Below, one piece after another: positions 53,232 through 60,961 of a DNA stretch of 64,000 nt. A program made the translations under genes and the position numbers. Numbering within the stretch: the stretch's first letter is position 1; the number at the start of each line of letters is the position of its first letter. Below the pieces are notes generated by a model. The model had not been told where the DNA came from. It worked only from the letters and a program-made list of their open reading frames with translations, and made no database searches. Source of the stretch: Methylobacterium sp. (GTDB lineage: Bacteria; Pseudomonadota; Alphaproteobacteria; Rhizobiales; Beijerinckiaceae); assembly GCA_020253445.1 (NCBI GenBank), contig JADCBP010000005.1, positions 496,001 through 560,000 of the forward strand. Direction: 5' to 3'.

Positions 53232-54892
53232 CCCGTCTCGACAATTCCCGCGTGATCCGCGCGCCGCGCGGCCTCGATCTCTCGGCCAAGAGCTGGCTCA
53301 CCGAAGCGCCCATGCGCATGCTCATGAACAATCTCGACCCCGATGTGGCCGAGAAGCCCGGCGAACTCGTGGTCTATGGCGGCATCGGCCGTGCCGCGCG
53401 CGACTGGGACAGCTTCGACAGGATCGTCGCCGCGCTGAAGAAGCTCGAGGCGGATGAGACGCTGCTCGTGCAATCGGGCAAGCCGGTGGGCGTGTTCCGC
53501 ACGCAGCCGGACGCGCCGCGCGTGCTCATCGCCAATTCGAACCTCGTGCCGCGCTGGGCGACCTGGGAGCATTTCAACGCGCTCGATCGGAAGGGCCTCA
53601 TGATGTATGGCCAGATGACCGCCGGCTCGTGGATCTATATCGGCACGCAGGGCATCGTTCAGGGCACCTACGAGACCTTCGTGGAAATGGGCCGCCAGCA
53701 TTATGGCGGCGATCTCTCGGGCCGTTGGATCCTCACCGCCGGCCTCGGCGGCATGGGCGGCGCGCAGCCCCTCGCGGCCACGATGGCCGGGGCTTCCTGC
53801 CTTGCGGTGGAATGCCGCCCCTCCTCCATCGAATTCCGCCTGCGCACCGGCTATCTCGACGTGAAGGCCGACACGCTGGATGATGCGCTGGAGATCATCC
53901 GCCGGGCTTGCGCGGAAAAGAAGGCGATCTCGGTTGGTCTCCTCGGCAATGCGGCGGATCTCTTCCCCGAACTCGTCAGACGCGGCATCCGCCCGGATTG
54001 CGTGACCGACCAGACCTCCGCGCATGATCCCGTGCACGGCTATCTGCCGCAGGGCTGGACGCTCGCGGATTGGGAAGCCAGGCAGGCGAGTGATCCCGGG
54101 GGCGTGACGGCCGCAGCGAAGAAGAGCATGGCGGCGCATGTCCGCGCCATGCTCGATTTCCACAGGATGGGTGTCCCCACGGTCGATTACGGCAACAACA
54201 TCCGCCAGATGGCGCTCGAAGAGGGTGTCGCGGATGCCTTCGATTTTCCGGGCTTCGTGCCGGCCTATATTCGCCCGCTCTTCTGCAAGGGGATTGGCCC
54301 CTTCCGCTGGTGCGCGCTCTCCGGCGACCCGGAAGACATCTATCGCACCGACGAGAAGGTGAAGGAGCTGCTGCCCGACAACAAGCATCTCCACAACTGG
54401 CTCGACATGGCGAGGAAGCGCATCAAGTTCCAGGGATTGCCGGCGCGCATCTGCTGGGTGGGGCTGGGCGATCGTCACCGGCTCGGCCTCGCCTTCAACG
54501 AGATGGTTGCGAAGGGCGAACTCAAGGCACCGATCGTGATCGGGCGCGATCACCTCGATTCCGGTTCGGTCGCCTCGCCCAATCGCGAGACGGAAGCGAT
54601 GCGCGACGGCTCGGATGCGGTGTCCGATTGGCCGCTCCTCAACGCGCTGCTCAATTGCGCAAGTGGTGCCACCTGGGTGTCGCTGCACCATGGCGGCGGC
54701 GTCGGCATGGGGTTTTCGCAGCATTCGGGCATGGTGATCTGCTGCGACGGCACCGAGGATGCCGCGCGCCGCATCGCCCGCGTGCTCTGGAACGACCCCG
54801 CGACGGGCGTGATGCGCCATGCCGATGCCGGTTATGACACCGCGCTTCAATGCGCCCGCGAGCATCAATTGAACCTGCCGGGTATCCTTTGA
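53228..54892 (+). CDS. hutU: Urocanate hydratase
   Basis: 554 residues. It has the NAD-binding stretch [24 protein letters not shown] near residue 172, [41 protein letters not shown] and [19 protein letters not shown] near the end with the conserved active-site region. It hydrates urocanate to imidazolonepropionate. The length is that of the family. It overlaps both neighbours (ATGA with hutG, TGATG with hutD). Confidence 0.97.
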   Translation: MTRLDNSRVIRAPRGLDLSAKSWLTEAPMRMLMNNLDPDVAEKPGELVVYGGIGRAARDWDSFDRIVAALKKLEADETLLVQSGKPVGVFRTQPDAPRVLIANSNLVPRWATWEHFNALDRKGLMMYGQMTAGSWIYIGTQGIVQGTYETFVEMGRQHYGGDLSGRWILTAGLGGMGGAQPLAATMAGASCLAVECRPSSIEFRLRTGYLDVKADTLDDALEIIRRACAEKKAISVGLLGNAADLFPELVRRGIRPDCVTDQTSAHDPVHGYLPQGWTLADWEARQASDPGGVTAAAKKSMAAHVRAMLDFHRMGVPTVDYGNNIRQMALEEGVADAFDFPGFVPAYIRPLFCKGIGPFRWCALSGDPEDIYRTDEKVKELLPDNKHLHNWLDMARKRIKFQGLPARICWVGLGDRHRLGLAFNEMVAKGELKAPIVIGRDHLDSGSVASPNRETEAMRDGSDAVSDWPLLNALLNCASGATWVSLHHGGGVGMGFSQHSGMVICCDGTEDAARRIARVLWNDPATGVMRHADAGYDTALQCAREHQLNLPGIL

Positions 54893-55440
54893 TGCGCTTG
54901 CTCAAGGCTTCGGAACGCGCGGCTCGCCCCTGGAAGAACGGGGGAGGGGTGACATTCGATGTCGCGAGCTTTCCGGAAGGTTCGAGCCTCGATACCTTCG
55001 CGTGGCGCATCTCCATCGCGGAGGTGGCCGGCGATGGCCCGTTCTCGCGCTTCGAGGGAATCGACCGCTCGACGGCCATTCTCGCGGGGGAGGGCTTCCG
55101 CCTCACCTTCGGCGATGGCCGCGTGGAAGACCTGCGTCTCGATGCGCCCGCGCTCGCCTATCCCGGCGATGTCGATGCGCAATGCACCCTTCTCGGCGGG
55201 CCTGTGCGCGATCTCAACGTGATGACCCGGCGCGGGGTCTATCGCCATCGCCTCAGGCGGGTGAGCGGGGATTGCGTGGTGGAAGGCGAGGCGGTGCTCA
55301 TCTGCCCGCGCGGTGCGGCGCGGATCACCACCGCAGGGCGCGCGACCATCACCCTGCATGATGGCGACGCGCTGGTTCTCTCAAGCCAGCGGTTCCACGG
55401 CGATGAACCGGTCTGGCTCGTGGAGCTGATACCGGTTTAG
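54892..55440 (+). CDS. hutD: HutD-family cupin
   Basis: 182 residues. RPWKNGGGVTFDVASFPEG near residue 13, DTFAWRISIAEVAGDGPFSRFEGIDRS and GGPVRDLNVMTRRG are typical of HutD. HutD is a cupin thought to limit urocanate or formimino-glutamate build-up; no reaction is firmly assigned. Its stop TAG is the first three bases of the repeat that separates it from the convergent ABC operon. It is the last gene of the hut operon. Confidence 0.92.
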   Translation: MRLLKASERAARPWKNGGGVTFDVASFPEGSSLDTFAWRISIAEVAGDGPFSRFEGIDRSTAILAGEGFRLTFGDGRVEDLRLDAPALAYPGDVDAQCTLLGGPVRDLNVMTRRGVYRHRLRRVSGDCVVEGEAVLICPRGAARITTAGRATITLHDGDALVLSSQRFHGDEPVWLVELIPV

Positions 55441-55543
55441 AGCGGCCTCCGATCTGATCGAATCAGATCCTGCGCTCACTCTTCTTGTTTTCGCATCCGC
55501 TTTTTTACGCCAACCGGTATCCACTTGGCGGGCGGATGCTCTA
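55438..55543. repeat. Mosaic repeat, half-type 2 (copy B, 106 bp)
   Basis: TAGAGCGGCCTCCGATCTGA ... GGCGGATGCTCTA, exactly the same length as the copy at 10735-10840 and largely identical in CGCTCACTCTT, TTTTCGCATCCGCTTTTTT and CGCCAACCGG. It fills the whole space between hutD and the convergent ATPase gene. The left TAG ends hutD and the right CTA (TAG on the minus strand) ends the ATPase. It also has TCTGATCGAATCAGATC, a local palindrome. Confidence 0.88.
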
Positions 55544-56323
55544 ATGCGCCGCCGCGAGCACGGCCTCGCTGCGGATTTCCTCGGTCAGCCGGGCCTTGAG
55601 CGCGGAGAATTCCGGCGCGGTCTTCAGCGTGTAATGCCGGGGATGCGGCAGGGTGATCGGCAGATCGGCCTTGATGCGTCCGGGACGCGCGCTCATCACC
55701 AGGCAGCGCGTTGCGAGGAAGATCGCCTCCTCGATGTCATGGGTCACGAAGATCACGGTTTTCTGCTCGCGCTCCCAGATGCCGAGCAGCAATTCCTGCA
55801 TCAGCGCGCGGGTCTGGTTGTCGAGCGCGCCGAAGGGTTCGTCGAGCAGCAAAACGCCGGGATCATTGGCGAGCGCGCGGGCAATCGCCGTGCGCTGCTG
55901 CATGCCGCCGGAAAGCTGCTTCGGATAATGGTTCTCGAAGCCCTTGAGGCCCACTTTGTCGATGTAGCTCGCGACGATCGCGCGGCTCTCGCGCTCGGGC
56001 ATGCCCTTCTCGTTGAGGCCGAAGGCGATGTTCTGCGACACCGTGAGCCACGGAAACAGCGTGTAGCTCTGGAAGACCATCCCCCGATCCGCACCCGGCC
56101 CCTCGACCTTGCGGCCATCGAGCAGGACCTGCCCGGAAGTGGGTCGATCAAGCCCCGCGACCATGCGCAACAGCGTGGATTTCCCGCAGCCCGAGGGGCC
56201 GAGAAGCGTCACGAATTCATTGTTGCCGATCACGAGATCGGTCGGCTGCAGCGCGGTCACCGGCTTGCCCCCGCGCACGCCCGGGAAAATGCGCCCCAGC
56301 CCCTCGACTACCAGCTTGCTCAC
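55541..56323 (-). CDS. NitT/TauT-family ABC ATPase
   Basis: 260 residues. Walker A is GPSGCGKST, the Q-loop MVFQSYTLFPWLTVSQN, the signature LSGGMQQRTAIARA and Walker B VLLLDEPFGALDNQTR, with the family's FVTHDIEEAIFLATRCLVMSARPGRI. It energises import with the permease at 56448. The start is GTG 56323 (GTGAGCAAGCTGG), whose GTG overlaps the TGA of the last mini-cistron. The ORF-track ATG 56359 is in frame but arises from the repeat sequence. Expression probably depends on coupling through the mini-cistron chain. Confidence 0.88.
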   Translation of the reverse strand: MSKLVVEGLGRIFPGVRGGKPVTALQPTDLVIGNNEFVTLLGPSGCGKSTLLRMVAGLDRPTSGQVLLDGRKVEGPGADRGMVFQSYTLFPWLTVSQNIAFGLNEKGMPERESRAIVASYIDKVGLKGFENHYPKQLSGGMQQRTAIARALANDPGVLLLDEPFGALDNQTRALMQELLLGIWEREQKTVIFVTHDIEEAIFLATRCLVMSARPGRIKADLPITLPHPRHYTLKTAPEFSALKARLTEEIRSEAVLAAAH

Positions 56324-56451
56324 GCCAGCCTCTCTTCTTGCACTGGCCTGCTCATGCAAGCCTCTCTTCTTGCACTGGCTTGCTCATGCAAGCCTCTCTT
56401 CTTGCGCTGGCTTGCTCATGCAAGCCTCTCTTCTTGCACTGGCTTGCTCAT
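56320..56451 (-). repeat. Four 32-bp tandem repeats encoding four ATGA-coupled 11-codon mini-cistrons
   Basis: On the minus strand each 32-bp unit gives a Shine-Dalgarno (AGAGAGG, 5 nt before ATG) and one complete reading frame of 11 codons plus TGA. Mini-cistrons are at 56416-56451 (MSKPVQEERLA), 56384-56419 (MSKPAQEERLA), 56352-56387 (MSKPVQEERLA) and 56320-56355 (MSRPVQEERLA). The permease TGA (56448-56450) overlaps the first ATG. Each mini-cistron TGA overlaps the next ATG, and the last TGA overlaps the GTG of the ATPase. The unit contains the permease/ATPase junction sequence (GAGGCTTGCATGAGCAAGC), so it arose by duplication of that junction. Coordinates were checked base by base. Confidence 0.9.
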
Positions 56452-57221
56452 GCAAGCCTCCAGGGAAACAGCTTCGCGTTCAGGAACTTGAACAGGAAGT
56501 CGGAAATGAGCCCGATGATGCCGATGATGATGATGCCGAAGATCATCTGGCCCGTCGCGAGCAGGGCCTGGCTGTCGATGATCATGTGGCCGATGCCGCT
56601 GGAGGAACCGATCAGTTCCGCCACGATCACATAGGTCCAGGCCCAGCCGAGCACGAGGCGGAGGATTTCCGCGATTTCCGGCGCATTCATCGGGATCATC
56701 ACCCGGCCCACGATGCCGGCATCCTTGGCACCGAGCGTATAGGCCGCCTCCACGAGGTCGCGGCGGGTGTTGCCCACCACCACGGCGACCATCAGGATGA
56801 TCTGGAACACCGAGCCAATGAAGATCACCAGCAACTTCTGCGTCTCCCCGATGCCCGCCCAGAGGATCAGCAGCGGCACGAAGGCCGAGGCCGGCAGGTA
56901 GCGCGCGAAGGAGACGAAGGGTTCGAGAAACGCCTCCACCGGCTTGTAGGCCCCCATCAGGATGCCGAGTGGCACCGCGACGATCGCCGCGAGCACGAAG
57001 CCGCCGAAAACACGCCAGATGGTGATGGCGATATCCTCCGCGAAACCGAATTTCGTCAGCAGCAGCCAGCCATCCTTCACCATGGTGATGGGATCGGCGA
57101 GGAACGTCTTCGACACATATCCGCCAAGCGTGGCGACGGCCCAGGCCGCGAAGAACAGCACGAAGAAGGCGAGACCGAGCAGGATCTTGCGTCCTTCGGA
57201 GATGGGTTCAAGCGGCCGCAT
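56448..57221 (-). CDS. NitT/TauT-family ABC permease
   Basis: 257 residues with six helices and the permease loop DLVEAAYTLGAKDAGIVGRVMIPMNAPEI. SFARYLPASAFVPLLILWAGIGETQK and GWAWTYVIVAELIGSSSGIGHMI are typical of SsuC/TauC-like subunits. It ends ...FPWRLA, and the same RLA-stop sequence ends every mini-cistron downstream. Its start overlaps the mug gene by 14 bp. The substrate is unknown; family members take nitrate, sulfonates, pyrimidines or amino compounds. Confidence 0.9.
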   Translation of the reverse strand: MRPLEPISEGRKILLGLAFFVLFFAAWAVATLGGYVSKTFLADPITMVKDGWLLLTKFGFAEDIAITIWRVFGGFVLAAIVAVPLGILMGAYKPVEAFLEPFVSFARYLPASAFVPLLILWAGIGETQKLLVIFIGSVFQIILMVAVVVGNTRRDLVEAAYTLGAKDAGIVGRVMIPMNAPEIAEILRLVLGWAWTYVIVAELIGSSSGIGHMIIDSQALLATGQMIFGIIIIGIIGLISDFLFKFLNAKLFPWRLA

Positions 57222-57723
57222 GGCGCTTCTCTTCCTTCACGCGCCGGGCAAGGGCCTGCCACGGCGCGATGTCCCAGTGGGATGTGGCGAGCCCCGAAGT
57301 CGAGGGCAGCACATGGGTTTCGATGCCGCAGAACCGCTCATCAAGCAGGCCGAAGCGCAGGTTCCGGCGCCCAAGGGCCAGCTCAGCAGCGTTCTTGCTG
57401 GTGAAGGCGAGGCATTGCGGCCGATGGCGTTCGAGGCTTGCCCTGAGCCGGTCGATGTGGAGTTCAGCCGCCGAAAGCGTGGAATCCTGTCCCGCCGAGG
57501 TTTTCGCCAGATCGGTCAGCCCGATTCCGAGGGGCAGCAGAAGCCGGTATTCATCGGCGGCGAAGAGGCGGGGCGTGAGCCCGACCTCGTGCAGGGTGCG
57601 CCAGAAGCGGTTGCCCGGCTTCGCGTAATAGGCCTGCCGGGCGGCGGAGGCGATGCCGGGGCGGGTGCCGCAGAAGACGATGCGAAGGCCATCGGCAAGA
57701 AGGTCTTCGAGAACGTCTGCCAT
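57208..57723 (-). CDS. mug: Mismatch-specific uracil/thymine DNA glycosylase (Mug/TDG family)
   Basis: 171 residues. The N-terminal motif IVFCGTRPGIASAARQAYYAKPGNRFW holds the family's GxxPG active loop (Asn of the classic GINPG replaced by Arg). It also has LLPLGIGLTDLAKTSAGQDS and the C-terminal LPSTSGLATSHW intercalation loop. It removes uracil or thymine from G:U/G:T pairs. It lies between the binding-protein and permease genes of an ABC operon, 21 bp from one and overlapping the other, an unusual place for a DNA-repair gene. Confidence 0.88.
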   Translation of the reverse strand: MADVLEDLLADGLRIVFCGTRPGIASAARQAYYAKPGNRFWRTLHEVGLTPRLFAADEYRLLLPLGIGLTDLAKTSAGQDSTLSAAELHIDRLRASLERHRPQCLAFTSKNAAELALGRRNLRFGLLDERFCGIETHVLPSTSGLATSHWDIAPWQALARRVKEEKRHAAA

Positions 57724-57744
57724 GGCGCGCCCCGCTTCCGAACC

Positions 57745-58686
57745 TTACTGGATGAAGCGCGTATCCGCGAGCTTCGTGATATCCGGAACCGACTTGATGA
57801 TGCCGAGTTCCAGCAGCAGTTCGGCCGCTTCCTTCGAGAATTCCGCATGCGGGCCGGCGAAGAACGCCTTGTTCGCGGCCCTATCCTGCCAGCGCAGATA
57901 CTTCGCGCTATCCGCGAATTGCTGCGCGGTCTGGCGCACATCGGCACCCATGATGGTGAAGGCCTTTTCCTGCTCCTTCGCGATCATCTCGAGGGCCTCG
58001 AAATAGCTGTCCACGAGGGCTCTCACGGCCTTCTCGTTCTCCGCGATGAATTTCGGCGTGCAGCCGAAGGTGTCCATCACCATCGGGTAATCGAGCGTGG
58101 TCGCGATGATCTTTCCGGCCTGTGGCGCGTTCCGCACCGCCGAGAGGAAGGGCTCATAGGTCATGGCGACATCATTCTGCCCGGCGATGAAGGCCTGCGC
58201 GGCTGGTCCGGGCTCCATGTTGACGACCGTGACGTCCTTCACCGAAAGCCCGTTCTTCTTCAGGAACCAGGCGAGAGTGAAATAGGGCGCGGTGCCGGGC
58301 GCGGAAGCCGCGACTGTCTTTCCCTTGATCTCCTTGATCGAATTGATGTTGTTGCGCACGGCCATGCCATCCGCGCCATAGCTCTTGTCAAGCTGGAACA
58401 GTTGTGTCGTCGCCACGCCATTGGCGTTCCAGACAATCCAGGTCTCCACGGTGGTTGCCGCGCACTGGATGTCGCCCGAGGCAATGGCCAGATGACGCGA
58501 GGCCTGCGGGATCTTCTTGATGGTCACGTCGAGGCCGTTCCTGGCGAAGATGCCGGCCTCCTTCGCGAGCGTGAGCGGAGCGAACCCGGTCCAGCCGGAG
58601 ATGCCGATCGAAACCTTGGTCTGGGCCGAAGCCGGAGCCGCGAGCCCGGCGGCGAGGAGGAGGGCGGCAAGGCGAAGCTTGTTCAT
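57745..58686 (-). CDS. NitT/TauT-family ABC periplasmic binding protein
   Basis: 313 residues with a signal peptide (KLRLAALLLAAGLAAPASAQ). The mature start VSIGISGWTGFAPLTLAKEAGIFARNGLDVTIKKIP is that of NMT1/SsuA-like proteins, followed by IQCAATTVETWIVWNANGV, GKTVAASAPGTAPYFTLAWFLKKNGL and NDVAMTYEPFLSAV. It is the first gene of the operon binding protein-mug-permease-mini-cistrons-ATPase. ATG 58686 is chosen over 58713. A perfect GntR-type palindrome lies 61 bp upstream. Confidence 0.9.
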   Translation of the reverse strand: MNKLRLAALLLAAGLAAPASAQTKVSIGISGWTGFAPLTLAKEAGIFARNGLDVTIKKIPQASRHLAIASGDIQCAATTVETWIVWNANGVATTQLFQLDKSYGADGMAVRNNINSIKEIKGKTVAASAPGTAPYFTLAWFLKKNGLSVKDVTVVNMEPGPAAQAFIAGQNDVAMTYEPFLSAVRNAPQAGKIIATTLDYPMVMDTFGCTPKFIAENEKAVRALVDSYFEALEMIAKEQEKAFTIMGADVRQTAQQFADSAKYLRWQDRAANKAFFAGPHAEFSKEAAELLLELGIIKSVPDITKLADTRFIQ

Positions 58687-58746
58687 GACGGTCTCCCTGA
58701 TGCTGATCTGCATTCTGGCGCGAAATGAAGCATTCCGGTTTTTTAT

Positions 58747-58756
58747 TGTCTAGACA
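58747..58756. promoter_or_regulatory. Perfect TGTCTAGACA palindrome upstream of the ABC operon
   Basis: A 10-bp perfect palindrome inside the AT-rich TTATTGTCTAGACATAAT, between the ABC operon and the LysR gene. It resembles HutC-subfamily GntR operators and the site in the hutF-hutI gap, suggesting that HutC also controls this transporter. Confidence 0.55.
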
Positions 58757-58830
58757 TAATTTCCCAGTGCAGGGGAATGCGAGTGCAGGAGAATGCGTCT
58801 GGCCGGCTTGACCGGCCGTTCTTGATGCTC

Positions 58831-59697
58831 TCAGGCCAGCCCCTCCGAGACGAGATCGAGAAAGCTCCGGACCATGGCGACGCGCTCGCGGGCGGCGAGG
58901 CAGGCCACGTATTCCGCGACATCGAGGGGCACATCCGCAATCGCCATGGCGCGAAAACTGTCACCCTGGGGCATTTCGCTCTCGAACACGATGCCGAGGC
59001 CGAACCCCGCCGCCACGGCCTCTCGCACGCTCTCGCGACCCTCGACCTCGATCAGCATGCCTGGCGTGATGCCGCGCTCGGCCAGCGCGGTCTCGAACAC
59101 CTCGCGTGTCACCGAGCCGCGTTCGCGGATCACCAGATCCTCGCCCGCGAGTTCCGAGAGAGGCACCGTCCGTCGATGCGCCAGCCGATGCCCCGTCGGC
59201 GCAAAGAGCACCACGCGGTCGCGCCGCAAGAGCCGGATCGCGAAACGCGGATCGGAACTCGGGCGCGCGGTGATCGCGATATCCGCGCGATAATCCAGGA
59301 GGTCATCGAGCACCGTGGAGGAGTTGCCGATTCTCAGGCTGAAGGTCAGGCCCGAGGCCCTCTCGCGCATCCGAGCCAGCAGCGGCATCGCGTGGGTCGC
59401 ACTGTCCGCCGCGATTCTCAGATGGCCCTGCCGCACGGTGCGCACGCCTTCGAGCAGGGCCTTCGCCTCGTCCTCCGCTGCAAAGAGGCGCGTGGTGATG
59501 TCGAGCAGTTTCTGCCCCAAAGGCGTCAAGGCCACGCCGCGCCCCTTGCGATCGAAAAGTGCTGCGTCGTGCCTTTCTTCCAGCAGGCGCACCTGGCTCG
59601 AGAGGGTCGGCTGACTGATGCCGGCCGCCTCCGCAGCGCGGGTGAAGCTGCCCGCGCGTGCCACGGCATGAAAGGCACGGAGTCCGGAAATCGACAT
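58831..59697 (-). CDS. LysR-family regulator divergent from phnWAY
   Basis: 288 residues. The N-terminal helix-turn-helix reads GLRAFHAVARAGSFTRAAEAAGISQPTLSSQVRLLEERHD. The ligand domain includes RQGHLRIAADSATHAMPLLARM and VAAGFGLGIVFESEMP. LysR regulators next to phnWAY (PhnR type) activate aminoethylphosphonate breakdown. The divergent layout with about 115 bp between starts, and an inverted repeat in that gap, support this role. Confidence 0.85.
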   Translation of the reverse strand: MSISGLRAFHAVARAGSFTRAAEAAGISQPTLSSQVRLLEERHDAALFDRKGRGVALTPLGQKLLDITTRLFAAEDEAKALLEGVRTVRQGHLRIAADSATHAMPLLARMRERASGLTFSLRIGNSSTVLDDLLDYRADIAITARPSSDPRFAIRLLRRDRVVLFAPTGHRLAHRRTVPLSELAGEDLVIRERGSVTREVFETALAERGITPGMLIEVEGRESVREAVAAGFGLGIVFESEMPQGDSFRAMAIADVPLDVAEYVACLAARERVAMVRSFLDLVSEGLA

Positions 59698-59740
59698 GAT
59701 GCACCTTCAAAGAAAATATCGAAAAAATCTATGACTGTCA

Positions 59741-59758
59741 TCCAAAACACATATTGGA
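59741..59758. promoter_or_regulatory. Candidate LysR box before phnW
   Basis: TCCAA-N8-TTGGA inverted repeat in the LysR-phnW gap, 53 bp before the phnW ATG. It fits the T-N11-A dyad layout of LysR recognition sites. Confidence 0.5.
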
Positions 59759-59811
59759 CGAATAGAAGAAAGCTCGGCTAGCTTGCCTGCAATGCTTGCC
59801 CGGAGCCTTCC

Positions 59812-60957
59812 ATGCCTGCTTCCCGCCTGAACCGCGCCGCCTCCGAAACCGGCGATCCCCTGCTGCTTACCCCCGGCCCTCTGACCACCGCGAAAAGCGT
59901 GAAGGAGGTGATGGTTCATGATTGGGGAAGCCGCGACGCGACCTTCCTCAAGATCAACCGCGAGGTTCTCGAGCGACTGCCGGAGATCGTGAACGGCACG
60001 AGGAATTTCGTCACGGTGCCGGTGCAGGGCTCGGGTACCTTCGCCGTGGAGGCGATGCTCACGAGCCTCGTGCCGCCGAAGGGCCGCGTGCTCGTGCTGA
60101 TCAATGGCGCCTATGGTCATCGCGCCAAGCGCATCCTCGACATCGCGAAGCGGAAATCGGTGGTCTACGAGACGCCGGAAGATACCCCGCCGGACCTCAA
60201 GAAGATCGAGGGCATCCTCAAGCGCTCAAAGAGCATCACCCACATCTTCACGGTGCATTGCGAGACGACGAGCGGCATCCTGAATCCGGTCCACGAGATC
60301 GGCGCGCTGGCGAAGAAGTATGGCAAGACCTACCTCATCGATTCCATGAGCGCTTTCGGCGCCTTGCCGCTGGATGCGGAAAAGGCCCATGCGGATGCGA
60401 TTGCGGCATCCTCCAACAAGTGCATCGAGGGCGTGCCGGGCCTCGGCTTCGTGCTCTGCCGGAAATCGACCCTCGCGGGGGCCAAGGGCAATGCCACGAC
60501 CCTCGTGCTCGACCTCTATGATCAGGCCGCGAATTTCGAAAGGACCGGGCAGTATCGCTTCACGCCGCCGATCCATGTGATCGTTTCCTTTCATCAGGCG
60601 CTGATGGAATTCTTTGCGGAAGGCGGCCAGCCGGGACGCGGCGGACGCTATTCCCGCAATGGTAAGGTGCTGATCGACGGCATGCGCAAGCTTGGTTTCC
60701 GCACGCTGCTGCCCGATTCGCTTCAGGCGCCGATCATCGTCACGTTCCACATGCCGAAAGACCCCAAATTCGTGTTCCAGACCTTCTATGACGCGCTCAA
60801 GGACCGGGGCTACGTGATCTATCCGGGCAAGCTCACGGTGGCGGATTCCTTCCGCATCGGCTGCATTGGCCGGCTCTACGAGAAGGATATGGAAGGCGCG
60901 GTTTCCGCCGTTTGTGATGTGCTCGCCGAGATGGGCGTGCCGGTTCCGGTGAAGTGA
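59812..60957 (+). CDS. phnW: 2-aminoethylphosphonate-pyruvate transaminase
   Basis: 381 residues of PLP fold type I. It has LLLTPGPLTTAKSVKEVMVHDWGSRD at the start, VQGSGTFAVEAMLTSLV, HCETTSGILNPVHEIG, LIDSMSAFGALPLD and the Schiff-base lysine in AASSNKCIEGVPGLGFVLC near residue 203. It converts aminoethylphosphonate and pyruvate to phosphonoacetaldehyde and alanine. It is the first gene of phnW-phnA-phnY, each about 4 bp apart. Confidence 0.95.
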   Translation: MPASRLNRAASETGDPLLLTPGPLTTAKSVKEVMVHDWGSRDATFLKINREVLERLPEIVNGTRNFVTVPVQGSGTFAVEAMLTSLVPPKGRVLVLINGAYGHRAKRILDIAKRKSVVYETPEDTPPDLKKIEGILKRSKSITHIFTVHCETTSGILNPVHEIGALAKKYGKTYLIDSMSAFGALPLDAEKAHADAIAASSNKCIEGVPGLGFVLCRKSTLAGAKGNATTLVLDLYDQAANFERTGQYRFTPPIHVIVSFHQALMEFFAEGGQPGRGGRYSRNGKVLIDGMRKLGFRTLLPDSLQAPIIVTFHMPKDPKFVFQTFYDALKDRGYVIYPGKLTVADSFRIGCIGRLYEKDMEGAVSAVCDVLAEMGVPVPVK

Positions 60958-60961
60958 GGGG

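Noticed and set aside
56320-56451. The 32-bp tandem array as a CRISPR
   Set aside because: Units are directly adjacent with no unique spacers, and no cas genes are present.
56338-56634. 98-codon plus ORF (repeated HWLAHASLSSC-like text) across the tandem array
   Set aside because: It is only the antisense reading of the repeat; a 32-bp period cycles through frames and there is no ribosome site. The sense-strand coupled mini-cistrons explain the pattern.
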